From the NCBI GenBank assembly GCA_013397935.1, contig VZRN01000659.1:1665206-1729205 (forward strand): a stretch of DNA of 64,000 bases. Direction: 5' to 3'. The first letter of the stretch is position 1. Each line of letters begins with the position of its first letter. The position numbers and the translations under genes are program-made. This document shows, piece after piece, positions 50,743-63,891 of this stretch. The DNA is from Dasyornis broadbenti (Eukaryota; Chordata; Aves; Passeriformes; Dasyornithidae). The notes beneath the pieces were generated by a model, which saw only the letters and a list, made by a program, of their open reading frames with translations, ran no database searches and was not told where the DNA came from.

Positions 50743-52728
50743 CAATCTGGACCTTCAGGCTGAGCTCCATTGTAGCTTGGACAGCAGAAGGCATAAGAAC
50801 TTGTGCATCCTTCACATTCATCAAAACACAAAAGAAATTGAGTGTCTTTAATTTATTAAAAGCAATGTGATTTTCAACTTCGCAGACATTGATAAAGGCT
50901 GAGAAAATATAGTTTAGAAGACAAGGTGTTTTTGTCTCATAATAATCGCCATTAGGAGAACTCAGTTGTTTGTCAGTAACTGGTTTAGAACATATGTAAA
51001 AAATCCAAAATATCAGAAAGCTGTTAATAAATATCTGAGGCTCAGGAAGTGCAGGTAAACATGCTAATAAGTTTTCCAGCAAGGGATGATACACTCCTGT
51101 GGTATCAGACAAATGGCAGGGCTCACTGATGTTTCAGGACCTGAAAGATCAATACTCAACCACACAGTCTCAGTGGTGACCCTAATGGCTCAAAATGCTC
51201 CTGCACGATGTTCCATTTGGGGAGAAAAATTGGGTGGAATCAGGCTGGTCTTTGATGCGAGCCCACGTATTTAGCTCACAAAGTGCTGTTTCCTTCAGAA
51301 AAGCAGAGATAGAACAACACAGAAATATGACCAAATTCCCAAGATTTTCTCAGCTACCAGTCAGTCCAAAGTACCTCTCCATCATTCCTGTTGCTTAACC
51401 ATACTCTCAGTGTCTGCCTGGCTGTGTCTTATGCATCCTTCCAGCTTCTCATTGTGTCCTACCACTAACATCCAAAACCGTAACCAGCCAAAATCAGCTC
51501 ATCCACCATGTGCCTTGCATGCCTCTTCATTTTGGATAGCAGTTGCCTACACAGAGAGTGAAGGTCACCTTTCTTCATGAAGGACAGTACCTGGGTTTTA
51601 TGCTTAGCTTAAGCCAAGGGCAAGACCTTCCTTGTCCCATTCCATTTCAGTGGATAGGTGGGATTCCTCTGGCTTGTACCTCAGCTCAGAATACTTTTAG
51701 ACTGCAAATCATCTGACTATTCAGATGTCTAAACTGGCATGACACAGGCTAAAATTTGTACAATGGGAACCCTGGGTGACCTGCTTAGACATAAACAGCT
51801 GTGTCTAAGTGTCTGAATCAGGCCAAAATAACTCGTTCAGTGACAGTGTGAGGAGACTGCCTCAGACAGAGGTAAAACACAGAGGTAACACAGGGTAGCC
51901 CAGCTTATAGGTAGGCCATCAGCTCTAAGGAAATATTGAACTTTGAAGATAATACCATCACTGTTAAACCAGGCAATTGGAGGCTTGAAGAGATACCCTG
52001 AAAGCTGATAAACATGGGTTCTGTCAGGAGATGGATGTGTGGAGAAATGCATGCCTGAGGCAAGTATTGACTGCTGAAATGCTCCGCTCTGCTCATGGAC
52101 TGAGATTATGAGACTCAGTGCATTCACTTCCCTCAACAGCACGACGAAAATTACATCCAATGATGCAAAATTAAATCCAAGTTAATCATCTTCAGGCTAT
52201 TGGTCATAGCAGCAAAATATAAGTATTGTGTATATTTGAAAGTTGGAAAACAGGAAAAGAAAATAAAAGTGAGAAACCGAACAGAGGGAGGTTGTAAAAG
52301 GAGGGAATTTACAGACTGAGTGGGTGGAGACAGGAATTCAAGGAAATGGGTAGTGAAGCAGCAAGAGGGCACAATCCATATAAAAATTGTCATACCTGAT
52401 CTGTGCCACTGTCCTGGGCACCTAGTGTCCTGTTTCTGCTAGAAACCAGGATTAGGTTCTTCATAGGATGGTACATGAAATCTGTCTATTGAAAATCTGT
52501 GATATAACCAGCCTATCAAGGAGGTCTCCTCTTAAAAGAGATTATTTGAAGTCTTGAAGCATGAAAGATGGGTGAAAACTGAGGTGAAAATGAAAATATA
52601 AGGTGGAGATAATTGAGGGAGTGAGGAAAAGAACCAACTAGGATATAAAAAGAACCCAGAAGATCATAATTTATTTTCTCCTCATGCTGCACTCAAGAGA
52701 TGAGCCAACTCAAAGTCTTCACGTCCGT

Positions 52729-52749
52729 CTCCTGTACAATGTACAGGAG
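52729..52749. repeat. perfect short inverted repeat
   Basis: CTCCTGTAC and GTACAGGAG flank a 3-base loop AAT. Seen directly; function unknown. Confidence 0.85.
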
Positions 52750-53089
52750 CGCATATTACCTTTTATGAGAATGCTTTAAACAGTTTTATGTCGTGTTTGC
52801 TAATGCTGCAGGATTTCCAAGTTTCCAGGTTTGTTCCTCCTTGTAATTCAATTTTTTTTAAACAAGTCTAGGTCTTTTTGAACCTAAGTGACTCTATGGT
52901 TCACTCCTTAACCCTCAAAAGATTTTATTGAAAAATTATCCCTGTCCCTTTCATATATCTTCTCTGCTTGTTAAAACTAATCTGAAATACATTGACTTGA
53001 CTATGCTGAAGTTGCTCATTGCCCTTTAAAGCTCTTGTTTCAAATCTGTAATTTGCATAATTTATATTACATACTTACTCTGGTATCTG

Positions 53090-53600
53090 CTGTCAGGGCA
53101 GGAGACTTTCTCGACTGATATGCCCTATGTATAGGCAGCTATTATGCAACCCGACCATGGGCCGCAACTGCCCCAAGGCAGTTCCAGGAGGAGTCTTAGC
53201 TCAGGCAACCCCAACCTTCCCTAATGCTTTGTCACAGACCGGGAGCCTGTTCAGGGCTGCACCTCTCCAGAGAGCAAAGCACATGCTGCACTTCGTGCTT
53301 ACTTAGCCAGCACTGCTCGTGGTACCTGAAATAAGATGCAGAGAGCTCAGAGAGACCGCAGGAACAGCGTTATCCAAGTATTTTTACCTCAGTAATTCAA
53401 GACAATGCAAAACACAGCAGCCCCTGAAGAGTAATCTCTTCCAGATGAGCTCCTCTCAGGATGGCCCTAGCACCAGGATATAAGGAGAAGTGACAACCAG
53501 ACCAGGCCTTATGCACCTCTGCATGCCAGATATTTCTTGAGGAGGAGGGGGACTGGGAAAGAGAAGCTGCTGCCTAACAGCATCCAGCTTGTGCAGAGAG
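53090..53600. other. GC-rich patch of unknown nature
   Basis: This stretch is visibly more GC-rich than its neighbours, with several CpGs (for example GGGCCGCAACTGCCCC and ACAGACCGGGAGCC) and a GATATAAGG motif near 53480. It has no convincing open frame or recognised repeat landmarks. It could be a decayed LTR, a regulatory element or part of a non-coding transcript. I cannot choose between these. Confidence 0.4.
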
Positions 53601-55194
53601 AACGGAGCATATTTGAATGGTTTAGTACAAATACATCAGCTCCTTCCAGGATATTGAAACTGATCAGTGGGCCCTGTGATCAACATATCAGAGCTGACTG
53701 ATGTGCTAGTAGTGTCAGCCTGTTGTCAGGGATAATTCTTTTGTGTTTATGGCTGTCACTTCAGCTGGAGATTAGATACAAGACCTACTAAATTTGCAGC
53801 ATTGTTTTCTTGCTGTGGATGTAAGTGTTGAAACATGCCTTGGACAAAAAATACTATTGCACTGGAGGAAATAGTTCTTGTACACCTCCAATATGGCCCA
53901 GATTGCCTCAGTTTCTACACTGTACTTTGCTTATCCTGTAGTACAAACTTTAGTTTCAGGGCAGTAATTAGAATTCCATCATATAAAGGAATCCTATTCA
54001 AAAGAGCATACAATTTTCTCATATTCAGAGAAACAAAATCCTTCAAAGATAAAGCGAAAAAGAGAGCTAGAAAAACTTCCCATGTTACCTTAGCAGACTG
54101 GCCCTTTACATTGTTCATTTAAAAGGCATGCCTCTTTTCATATTGTGTTAATGTTCCCATTTCTACCCGTCCTTGAGTTTAGTTTCTGGGATTTTGCCAT
54201 TTATAAGCCAGTGTTCTTCTTCTCTGTTCCTAGTCTCATGTTGCTTACTTTGCCCAAGCCTCTGAAACCAGATGTCCATCTTGCCATGACAAATTTTCTG
54301 AGGGTCAGCAGGGTAAAAAGTCTGACAGAGGAACCATAAAGAAAAACAAATGCGCAAAGACATGAACAAAGCTTCTTCTGGAGCACACCTAAGTCAAGCC
54401 TAGGCTCAGACTATGTTTAAGGCATAGCTACCACTGTTTGTGCTTTGGGGAGAGAAGTGAAGTAGTACTGAAGAAATTTGAATACGCTGTGCAGAAAACA
54501 CACTTGTTTGTCATGCACCTTATAGATCTCCATGTCACATGAACGTTTGAGAGTAACAGATTGCTTTTTCTCTGAGATTCAGATTAGAAATTCTTGGCAA
54601 ATGAAATAAAGGAATGAATGTTTTCTAAAAATAGTCAATTTGGTTTTTCTGTGACAAACAAAGAGTTATGTGGACAGAAATTAACAGCAATATGCTTCGT
54701 ATTTTCAGTTTTGACCGCTAGATGTATCTCATCAGTTGATATAGGAAACAAAAAATAAAAGTGCAAGGGTAGCATTTTTCAGAGGATGAAAAAAAGAGGG
54801 TGGTGTTTCTAGAAAATGTTTGTGCTTTGTACAAAGAAGTGGAAGGGCTGTGGGACAGAATGAAGGATGCTGTGACTTGGCTCTCTTCCCCCTGAAGTGA
54901 GTTGTGAACATTTGTGTCTGGTTTAAGACAAACACTGATGATATATTAGCACCTCATGAACTGGAGAAGAAAGGTGCTTATGTGGAATAGGTGGTAAGCC
55001 AAGACACAATCCCCCCTAGTCAGTCCTTTCCTGTGTGGTACTGAACATGTCACTTTGGGACTCATTGCAGCTGCCTTCAGCCTCATAAAGTTAGTCATCT
55101 CCCTTAAACTTCTTAAAAGGAGAGATATAGGCGTGTCCAATAAGTAATTAATTCCACTGATCTGAGAAGCCTCCTAAAGTCAGGTTAGTCTGCC
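53601..55194. other. unique non-coding sequence, nothing recognised
   Basis: Only short open frames (at most 95 codons) that overlap on both strands are present. No repeat family is recognised. Confidence 0.55.
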
Positions 55195-55400
55195 CAGCAG
55201 ACAATGTGGCAGCTGCAGCCTGGTGTCCGGACACCCCGCTGCGTTCTGTCTGCTCCGGCAGGCAGCTGTCCAGCGCTCCGTCCTGCCTGGGACAGGGTGA
55301 TCTGCGCAGGCTGGTGGCTCTTCAGGACAGGCTCTGTCTCATGCAGCCTGCTCATAAAGTGTCAGGTGTGACAGTGCCCTGCATGTGCTGTGACACTGCT
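55195..55400. other. small GC-rich, CpG-containing patch
   Basis: A GC-rich segment with TGTCCGGACACC, GCTCCGGCAGG and CAGCGCTCCG, in otherwise AT-rich sequence. It contains a 65-codon open frame with no recognisable product. It may be a regulatory element or an unrecognised old repeat. Confidence 0.35.
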
Positions 55401-58400
55401 TAGCAATTCTGTAGTAATAAGCGAATAATAACAGCAGAGTGTAGTTTCAGGCTTGGTAAAATTCAAGTTTTATTGCATGACGCATCTCAATGTAGAGAAC
55501 TACAGAGTGGGAATAGCCATTCAACAGTACCTCCTCTGTTGTTTTGTGTCTCAACTTCTGACATTTACAAATCCAGTGATAATAAAACGAGGAAAACTGG
55601 ACCCACCAAGTGAAATATGCATTGCCCTCTGTCTTTTTTTGACTTTCATGGTTGGAAGCTCAGTGTAATGAATCTGACAAGCTTTCCAGATCTCTGTTAT
55701 GCTGGTTTCTCCAGTGATCCTGATAGATTCCATGAAAGTCTACCAGGAGTATCATGTGCCTGAGCACATACAGAAGGCTTTCATGGTTTGCTCAATCACA
55801 CTGAAAAATCCCACAGGAGTGGTTTAATTAAACAGAAATGTGTCTTTTCATTTAATCGCTTCTGCTCCCCACATGCGCTTTAGCACTGAACCTCCGTGGG
55901 TATTTGATCCAAGAAAAGCTTGGTTTGAGACAAGAGGTGTGTTCCCAGGAGCGTGGCTAGCCCACAGCACTCCATCTAAGGGAGGGTGGCCAGTGGAGGC
56001 TGCCATGTATCATCTGTGCTCTGGTACTTACAAGCACATGCACATTCCCAGTTTGTCAAGGGAGCACATAAAAACCTGCTCACAGTGACCACCCTGGCAG
56101 TGGCTTCAGTCAGTGTCACTCAGCAGCTGGGGTGGGAGAGGAGCACTGGCACAGACAAGGGTGGTAAAGGCTCAGCTGGCAAGTGGAGTGGACAGACCAC
56201 TCATGCTTGAGAGAACATATCCAAGGACGTCAGGGTAATGCTCAGAGCACAGCCTTAGCCTCTGCCCAGTCTTCCTGTGTGTCCTTAGAGAAAGTTCACC
56301 CCATATCCCCACCTGCAAAAGAGGATGTCATAATTTTCTTTCTTCCTTTCCTACCTCTCTGCTGTGTCTGCCTCAGTGGCCCATCCTCCTGCCATGGTTT
56401 AACAGGTGCAGTGCAGCATTGGTGGGGTCACTGCTGAAATGGAGCGAATTATGGTTTGTTACAGCCCCTTTGGGGTCAGAATCACCAAAACTGTATTCCC
56501 ATCTCTGGTACAGACTGAGGTGGAGCAAGCGCATCTCTCTTTCTGATCTGACACAGGTTACAAGTGAAGTGGCCTTGGCAGGCTCAGCCTAATCCCTCAT
56601 GGCATCTCCTCTCAGGAAAGTCACGACAGTGCACGGTTTGGCTCTATCTGTATTAACAGTACTCGACACTGAGCAAACCCAAGGCACTGGAGAGGTGTTA
56701 GGTTTTCAGACCAGGCTACTCTAGTGGCATACTGAGGGGAAATTCTTCCTGCTTCTCGATGCCTAATTCCTGTTAGCACTGCCCACTTTTCACAGGCAAA
56801 ACTGAGGCACACAAACTGAGCTGAGAAGTGTTTGCCACTATCACAGGGGAAGATTTCTGATCCAAATCATTGTTCTTGAGCTGGCCTTGAAATTTGCAAA
56901 CCCTACTCATGGAAGCTGATATTCACCCCATTTATTTCCTGCCTCCATTCTTAAAGAAATTAAATTTTACAGAAATAAAAGAAGCACATTGAGAATGGAT
57001 GCACGTTTCATTTACTCTAATTATGCACAGTGAAAAGTTTCCATTTCAACAAACCTCATTGATATTCTGCTGTGAACTTGACTGGGGAAAAAAAGAAAAA
57101 AAAACATTAAAGGAGATTTTACCAGTCAATTAACTTTAACTAAAAAAAAACCCTTTTGTGGATTTAAGGATATTTCATTCTTCACTTTAATTTCCTTCCC
57201 CTCTCCCTATGACTACTGTAATGATAAAACATCTCCCTGGATCACCCTGAGATTCTGTAATAGTTGTAGTACCTAATACTCTGATACAGGAGCTAGTGTT
57301 ATTTTATGGATTAATTCCAAATAGCAGGATATCATGTGTCAATATTGCACTGGGCTTTGTGTTGCATGTGAACAGGCCACCTCTTAGGCCTCTGGGAGAA
57401 ATACTTATTTCTCTCACAGATGTGGTTAAATCTTTCAATATTTCATGACCTCTGTCACTAATGCACTTAGACTCTACATGATCTTTACAAACAGTGTTCA
57501 TAAAGCTTACATATACAGGGATTTAATAGATCTGAGAGCAATTTCAAGAATCATAATGTGAAACAATGAATAATTTATTAGAAAATATAGAAAACCTCAA
57601 AGAGAAAATGAGACAAGAGTATTTTTTACTCACGAACCTATGAACATTGTAGAGGTAGAGATTTAAATTCTGCTAAGATTTTCTTTATCACTATCAGTAA
57701 TATATACATTGAAAATAATAAAAGTGTGTTTTTGCAAATGTTAGTATCCTTGCTTCCATCTCAAGCGAGGAAGAAAACAGTCTGGACTAAACCTACTGTA
57801 GTAATTGGCTGTGCCATGCCAAATATAGTGTTGTCATCGCTTTCTGCATTCCCAAATACGAAAAATTCTTGATTTAAAGTTTTTAATTTTTATCTGTGTC
57901 TTAAAGAGGATAAACACTAAAAACATTTTATTGTTTAGGAGTCTAAACATTAGAAATACAAAGTTAAATGACACCAGAAAACATGGTAGTCACTGTAAAA
58001 TAGACAGAATAATGTAATGATTTGAACTTCATGCCTGTATACATAATCATCAGCCTCTGAAATTTTTATACTGCAGTCCTGATGAAGAAACTGGACAGAA
58101 TTTCCCTCAAAATATATGAGGAAGACATATCCCTGAATTGTGCAAGTACAAATCTGAGATGAGTTTGGGAAACCTGTCTATAATATCCGTAGATGTTCAT
58201 CTTTGTTCTTTTGAGCTACAGTATGCTGTAAAACTCCTCTTTCTGTTCAGCACAGGCTCAAGTCAGCCTCCCCAGTGTGCTCTGAGCCAGCAATGTGTTC
58301 ACACCATCCTCACCTGTCCTGCAGCAAGCAGAACTCTCGTGTGCTTCATGCTGAATTTGAATACTTTAATCTACATACCTCAAAAAGTCAGGGACATTTC

Positions 58401-58485
58401 TCTGCCAGGTGGCAGTCTTTTTTGTTATGTGTCTTGTGTTCTCACAATGTTAATTTTTATACTAGTTGCATCTACTAGGAATCAC
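55401..58485. other. unique non-coding sequence, no gene seen
   Basis: No supported feature. Open frames are below 90 codons except one plus-strand frame (58138-58527) that ends in the poly-T tract. Confidence 0.55.
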
Positions 58486-58525
58486 TTTTTCTTTTTTTTT
58501 CTTTTCTTTTTTTTTTTTTTTTTTT
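58486..58525. repeat. T-rich tract
   Basis: T runs interrupted by single C, about 40 bases. On the minus strand this is an A-rich tail, but no retrotransposed body is recognised beside it. A minus-strand open frame translating to a lysine-rich end is a product of this tract. Confidence 0.9.
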
Positions 58526-58671
58526 AAATAAATGCCTTGTTTTTCCATCTGTTTCTGAAGTAGGGTAACGACTGATCCCCTCAGACCCCGGTATCCCAAT
58601 ATTAGGTAGCATGATCTGGTACATCAGCCAAGGCTTCCCCTGACAGCCAGCTTTAGGCCTGGGTTGCTTTG

Positions 58672-58700
58672 TTTCTATTCCTTTCATGAAGGAATAGAAA
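58672..58700. repeat. perfect 12-bp-arm hairpin
   Basis: TTTCTATTCCTT (58672-58683) and AAGGAATAGAAA (58689-58700) flank a 5-base loop TCATG. It is the longest perfect short hairpin I noticed in the window. Its function is unknown, and stems this short are not enough to call a microRNA. Confidence 0.85.
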
Positions 58701-61700
58701 TTCCTCAAAATCCCCACAGCACTACTCTTCCTTCACCAGGCCACTGACTCCAAGGAGGCATCTCGACAGATTTTGCTGCAGATTTCACAGGCCACTATTG
58801 CAATATCCAAAGCACAAGCCTTGCAAATTCAGAAAAGACCTGTTTACATGCTTTCCAAAGGGGACACCACTATCTAGTCTTGCCCTGAATCCCAGAATTG
58901 TTTCTCATCCATCCCCTTCTTCTGGTACTATTAGAAAAACACAGCCAATAAACTTAAACAAATTTACTAACTTGAACTTACTGAAAGGGTTTAGGGGAAA
59001 AATTGAAACTGTATCATATTGATATCACTTTTGAGGTTTTTATTGGGGTTTATTTTTGTGCTAGAATGCAATAGTACAGTACTGTAAATTCCCACAGTTT
59101 CTAATGTAGCCACTAAAATATTCCACAATGTAATATTCGAATTTGTCATTGCATTTTTCCTCAAATCCAACAGAGGATGGGGATTATCCTTGGCCCTCTT
59201 TTTGTTGATGATGTGTTTGTTAATAAATGAGAAAAAGTATTAAGAAACAGCTGTGGCAGAAGGTAAAAAAAATACAAAATAAGTACTACAAGATCATCTG
59301 ATGGAAAACATTAAGTGAAATAGGGAAAGCCATTATGGCCAAGGGTAGGAAAGGAGACATCTTTTAAGAAAGATCTGTGCACTATTTCTTTGTGCCAAAC
59401 AAAGAACCACTGTGCTATTCTGGGTGTTGCATAGAAAAGTGTGGCATTTGAAGCAAGAGGAGTAGTTTCATACAGTAAAGCTGTGTGACATTTGTCAGTT
59501 ACAATTTTTTGAGGGCCAGAATTGCAGATTTATTTTTTCAGAAAGTTTTAATTAATTCATTTCCTTTTCAGTGAATTGCTCTTTTCCACTGAAAGAAAAT
59601 AAGAGCAAAAAATTTATGTTCTGTTATGACATTTTCCAAGTGAAATGATTCAATTTTTAAGTCAAGATTTTCAGTTTGAATTTCCCTTTCTCTTTTCTCT
59701 TTTTGGGAAGAGGGAGGGAAGACCATATATTTCAAAATTACTGCAACTGGAAAGAGCCATTTCAAGTAAAGTTGAATACATTACTTTAATAATTGAAAAA
59801 ATAAATGAGAAACTGTTATTCAACTCAGCATACTTTTTTGTAAACACAAATTTGTTTTTGATTTGTTCTGAGTTTATTTTTATTTCTCTCTGGAACTGCC
59901 AACAACACTGTCAAGAAGACTGTATTTATTAATGCACTACAAAATGCTCTTGGAAAAGAACTCCGGAGATTTTATGTGAACTTTCTGCAAATGGTAAACA
60001 AGAGTGAACAAAAACATTTACAATGACAATGCCCCAAATTATTTTGACTCCACAGTCACTGTAACCTGATAACATGTTTAGGATTAAAGAAAACATCAGC
60101 TTTGCTGCACTTCATGAATAGCAGCACAAACCACTTGCTGCCCCGAAACCAAGCATTTTTCCTTGTGTTTCATTCCTGCAAAAGGGAAAAGTGAGCCCCT
60201 GGACTGCATAAGGTTTTTTCTTTCTCAGATGAGAAATACAATTTTATGATTTTGAGCATGTTGTGTTCAAACTGGAAAGCTTGCCAGCTTTGCTTAGATG
60301 AGAGCAGTCATCCAAGCAGTACCTCAAGTCCTGAATATGAGCAAATAATAATTATAGCTTCATGGTGTGCACTGCAACACTAAGGGTGTGTCAGAATTTC
60401 AGTGTGAAATCTGTGGACCAAATCCTGATGGCATCACTGAGGAGCTCAATGCTTTTGTCCTCAATGAAATGTGCTTTCTGGATTTTATACCCTTGAGTTC
60501 CTTGATTAGAAACTAAAGAATGATTTCCAGATTCAGACTTTTGTGCTTATTACTTATTCTGAGCTTCAGTTAAGAGAGTTGTTTTGAAGTATCTTAAAAA
60601 GTAGAGTACCTTTCTCTCTTAGTCACACATCACTCCCACTGAAGAAAACACGATTTCGGATTCCCACAGGTTTCCTTGGCCTTATTAGATGGGCATCCTC
60701 AGGCAAGAAGTGCCAGCAGGATTCATTCTGTAATTTAAAACACTAATTTATTTGTAGCATATACCAGTAGCTCTTAGATAAATGTAAGAATTAAAAACCA
60801 AAACAAATAAATAAACAACACCACCCATCAAAGAAAGAAACAAACAAAAGTGCATAGACATTATCGAAGTGAAAAGCAGAGAGAGGTGAGGAGCTGAAGG
60901 GAGGGGAGTGGAAAGAATTAGCAACAAACTAACAAAAATAATTGCAAAATAATTTTTAAATACAGAAGATGAAGTTAATTACATCTCAGTGTCCTGCCTG
61001 CAAGTAAGTAGGGTAGGCATACATGATGTTTTGCACAACAACTCTCTCGACTCCCAGACACTTGAGGCTGTAGGAGTTCTGAAGAGAGTTACACTTTCTG
61101 TATTACCATATCCCTTAATGGATTTCTGTTCCAGATATATTTCCCCCTTGAAACCATATAAACTTTTGGAGTCTGAAAAAACACTTTCAAGAGCCCTGGA
61201 TTAACCACCCATATTTAAAGAACTTTTTGCTTCATCTGAGCTCTTTTCCCATTGACTTCATTCAATGCCCCTAATACAGGAGTGTAAAGAGCTGGAAGTA
61301 ATAGGTGACAGTCTCTGTTTAGTTGTGTCATGTTGTTTCATGCCATCAGAGACTTTAACTCAATTTTTTTATTTCAAGTACGTAGGTGTTTATTTTGAAT
61401 TTAGTACTTTTCAATACACTGAGAGTTTGCAAAGCTGGTGAGGTTTTGCAGCACCTATGGGCTTTTTTGGAGAATGCATACTCTGCATGTTGGAAAAATT
61501 TGGCTTGTGGTAACGTGAAGATGCCTGATCCATAATGCCAAGAGTATTTTACAAGACCATTGCAGGTATAGATTCTGCATGAATTCTACAGAACAGTGTG
61601 AAAATCACGGTTGTGTCTAAATACATTCACCAATAATGTGTTGCAGAAGCAATAGATCCCAGTGTTAATCATAATCCTATATAACGAGTTTTATATGATT

Positions 61701-62498
61701 GTACGTATAACAGAAAACCTAAAGGAGGGAGATCTGAAAGATCGAGAAAATAACACACCCCAAAGAGTGAAAATAATAAAGGGTTTGATTTATAGCCACA
61801 AAAACTGGGAAAATTCAGAGTTCAAGCTACATTTCCTTGCCTAAGTCACCCTATTTCCCTTCAGAAATCTTTCAAAATTGATTGGTTAACTTTCAATTAC
61901 TGCTTTATTCTTCATTCAGCCAGGTAAGGTGATACAGCACCATACAGAAGTTTACTTGTGTATAGAGATCAAGTCAGGCCTTCGGCAGCACTCTATCACA
62001 GCTTTCCAGGGGTTTTTGACATACCTGTAATTAGCTGGTGTAGGCAGATGACAGTATAGCAGTGTAAATCAGCAATCCCTAGAGAAAGGCAAAGGGTCAA
62101 AGTGAAGAGTTATCTTTTGACTTGATACAATTGTTCTCAGTATTGACAGATCATTCGAACTGAAGGTTTAAGCCCTATCAAACCCTCATTTCCAAAGGTC
62201 TGTTTCAACTCAACATAGCCTTAGTAGCCTTAGCTAGCACCACTAGATCACTAATAAGGCACTGAGCACTGGCAAATTAATTCTACCATGTGCAAATGGT
62301 TCAGTTTCCAACAGACAACTTTCCTGCATTCTCTACTGCGGTCTGACCTACTTTTGAAGAAATAAAGTATTGATAAAATGTCGGGAAAAGTATGATTACT
62401 GGGTGTGGGGCCTACCAGGAAGAGTGCCTCTGCTAAGTGCTTTTGTGCCCAAGACAAGATTAGGTGAATCTTACCAGGTGAAGATTTAAATATTTCAC
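58701..62498. other. unique non-coding sequence, no gene seen
   Basis: No supported exon or transposon. A segment at about 61248-61275 (CCCATTGACTTCATTCAATG) resembles the core of the ancient palindromic repeat described at 3793-3859. An A-rich stretch lies at about 60793-60850. Confidence 0.5.
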
Positions 62499-62572
62499 AG
62501 ATCATTCTCTCTCACTCTCNTTTCCCAAGTCATTCCTCTTCCCTCTCCCCCTCTTTTTTTCCCCTTTTTTTT

Positions 62573-62609
<37 letters not shown>

Positions 62610-62612
62610 CCC
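62499..62612. repeat. polypyrimidine tract with 35-T run
   Basis: TC-rich sequence leads through C/T blocks into 35 consecutive T (62575-62609). A single N sits at 62520 at the start of the tract. Homopolymer length and the N are likely to be assembly-sensitive. Confidence 0.9.
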
Positions 62613-63891
62613 AGAGAGGAGAGACTGCTAATTACTGTTTGAACTCAAGCTATTCCACTGAAAGCTATTGATCTCTCCTTAGAATCTCATCCAAGGTCCT
62701 ACTGCAGGTTTTAACTTATGGAGAGCTCTTGTCTGATGGGATTTTTGCTGACCAGAATTTAAGGAGGACATTCAGCCAGGACATAATTATAAGAATTGTC
62801 ATTGAGAAATGTTCCTTGCAAACATACTGACCCAAAAGCACTGTGTTGTGATTTCAGGGCATTAAAAGGACACCTAAATGAGTTCAGTAGAATAAATCCT
62901 ATTTCCATAGGTGATGGAAGACCATCTTTGAGATGCCACTGGGACTGCTCTGCATGTGTTGGTTTTGGTTGCTTTGGCTATAAGGAAACTGTGTATTCCC
63001 AGTGCCCGGTAACATCAGAGGAGATCAGTACTTCCAGAAAACGATGTAAAAGGGAAAATGCATAATCATAATAATCTGAAAAAATGGGATACAAAGAGTT
63101 CAGAGGAGAAAATACAAAGCATTTGGTAATAGGATGAAGAGAAAGAGCTATGGGAGCTCTGTGAGGTATGAGGAGAAAAGAAGGAGTGCAGATGAAACTA
63201 GAAATTGTGGATCAGGGAGAAAAGAGGCATGGAGGAGAGAACAGGAAATGATTCAGAAGGTAGAAGTAACAAGAGAAGTACATATATAAGGTAAATTTAC
63301 TTGAGAAGTACTGATAAACAATCGAAATCTTATGAGACTGGAAACATCCAACTACCAAACCTTCAAAACAAAGGCAGTTTGCATCTTAGTATAAATAAAA
63401 AATGCTTTGATGTTGAAATCTGTGTTAGAAATTATGCCTTTTTGTTTCTTTTTTTTTTATTATTATTTCATTTTTAAAGTACAGGATATTATCCATTAAA
63501 CTATGTATTTTCTTAACTGTCAGAACTAAATACAAGCACAAGACTACACAGACCAAAAAATGCAGTACAGAGCAATCCAGTGTTCCATAGTAGTTTTTGT
63601 GGGTAGTCTCTTTTATTTACCCAGGTGAGATAAGCTGCCTGTGAAAATGTTTATCTTCATTAAAATGCAGATATATTCACTACAGTTAGTATAGAAGTAG
63701 CCCATAAACATATATTCATGCAGCCATGGATAAACTTTATAAATTCACTGGCAAATGTTTGCTGGGGCTGTCCTGTTACCGTTCCAACCTGTTACTTTGG
63801 TGATTTCCATACAAAGTATTGGAACATTCAAATATCTGCCTGTTTGATGACGATGGATTAATTAGCTCCTCAGGGAGTCAAAACAAGCAAG
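62613..63891. other. unique sequence with purine-rich section
   Basis: No gene is recognised. The section at about 63070-63260 is dominated by A and G with many GAGAAA-type words. A 12-plus T run occurs near 63450. Confidence 0.55.

Larger units (their letters stand above)
47137..53089. other. unique non-coding sequence, no gene seen
   Basis: No supported exon. Frames of 126-127 codons on the minus strand (49682-50062, 50729-51112) show no known domain. A polyadenylation-like signal lies at 50566-50571, a short tandem duplication at 50703-50742 and a perfect hairpin at 52729-52749. Confidence 0.55.
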
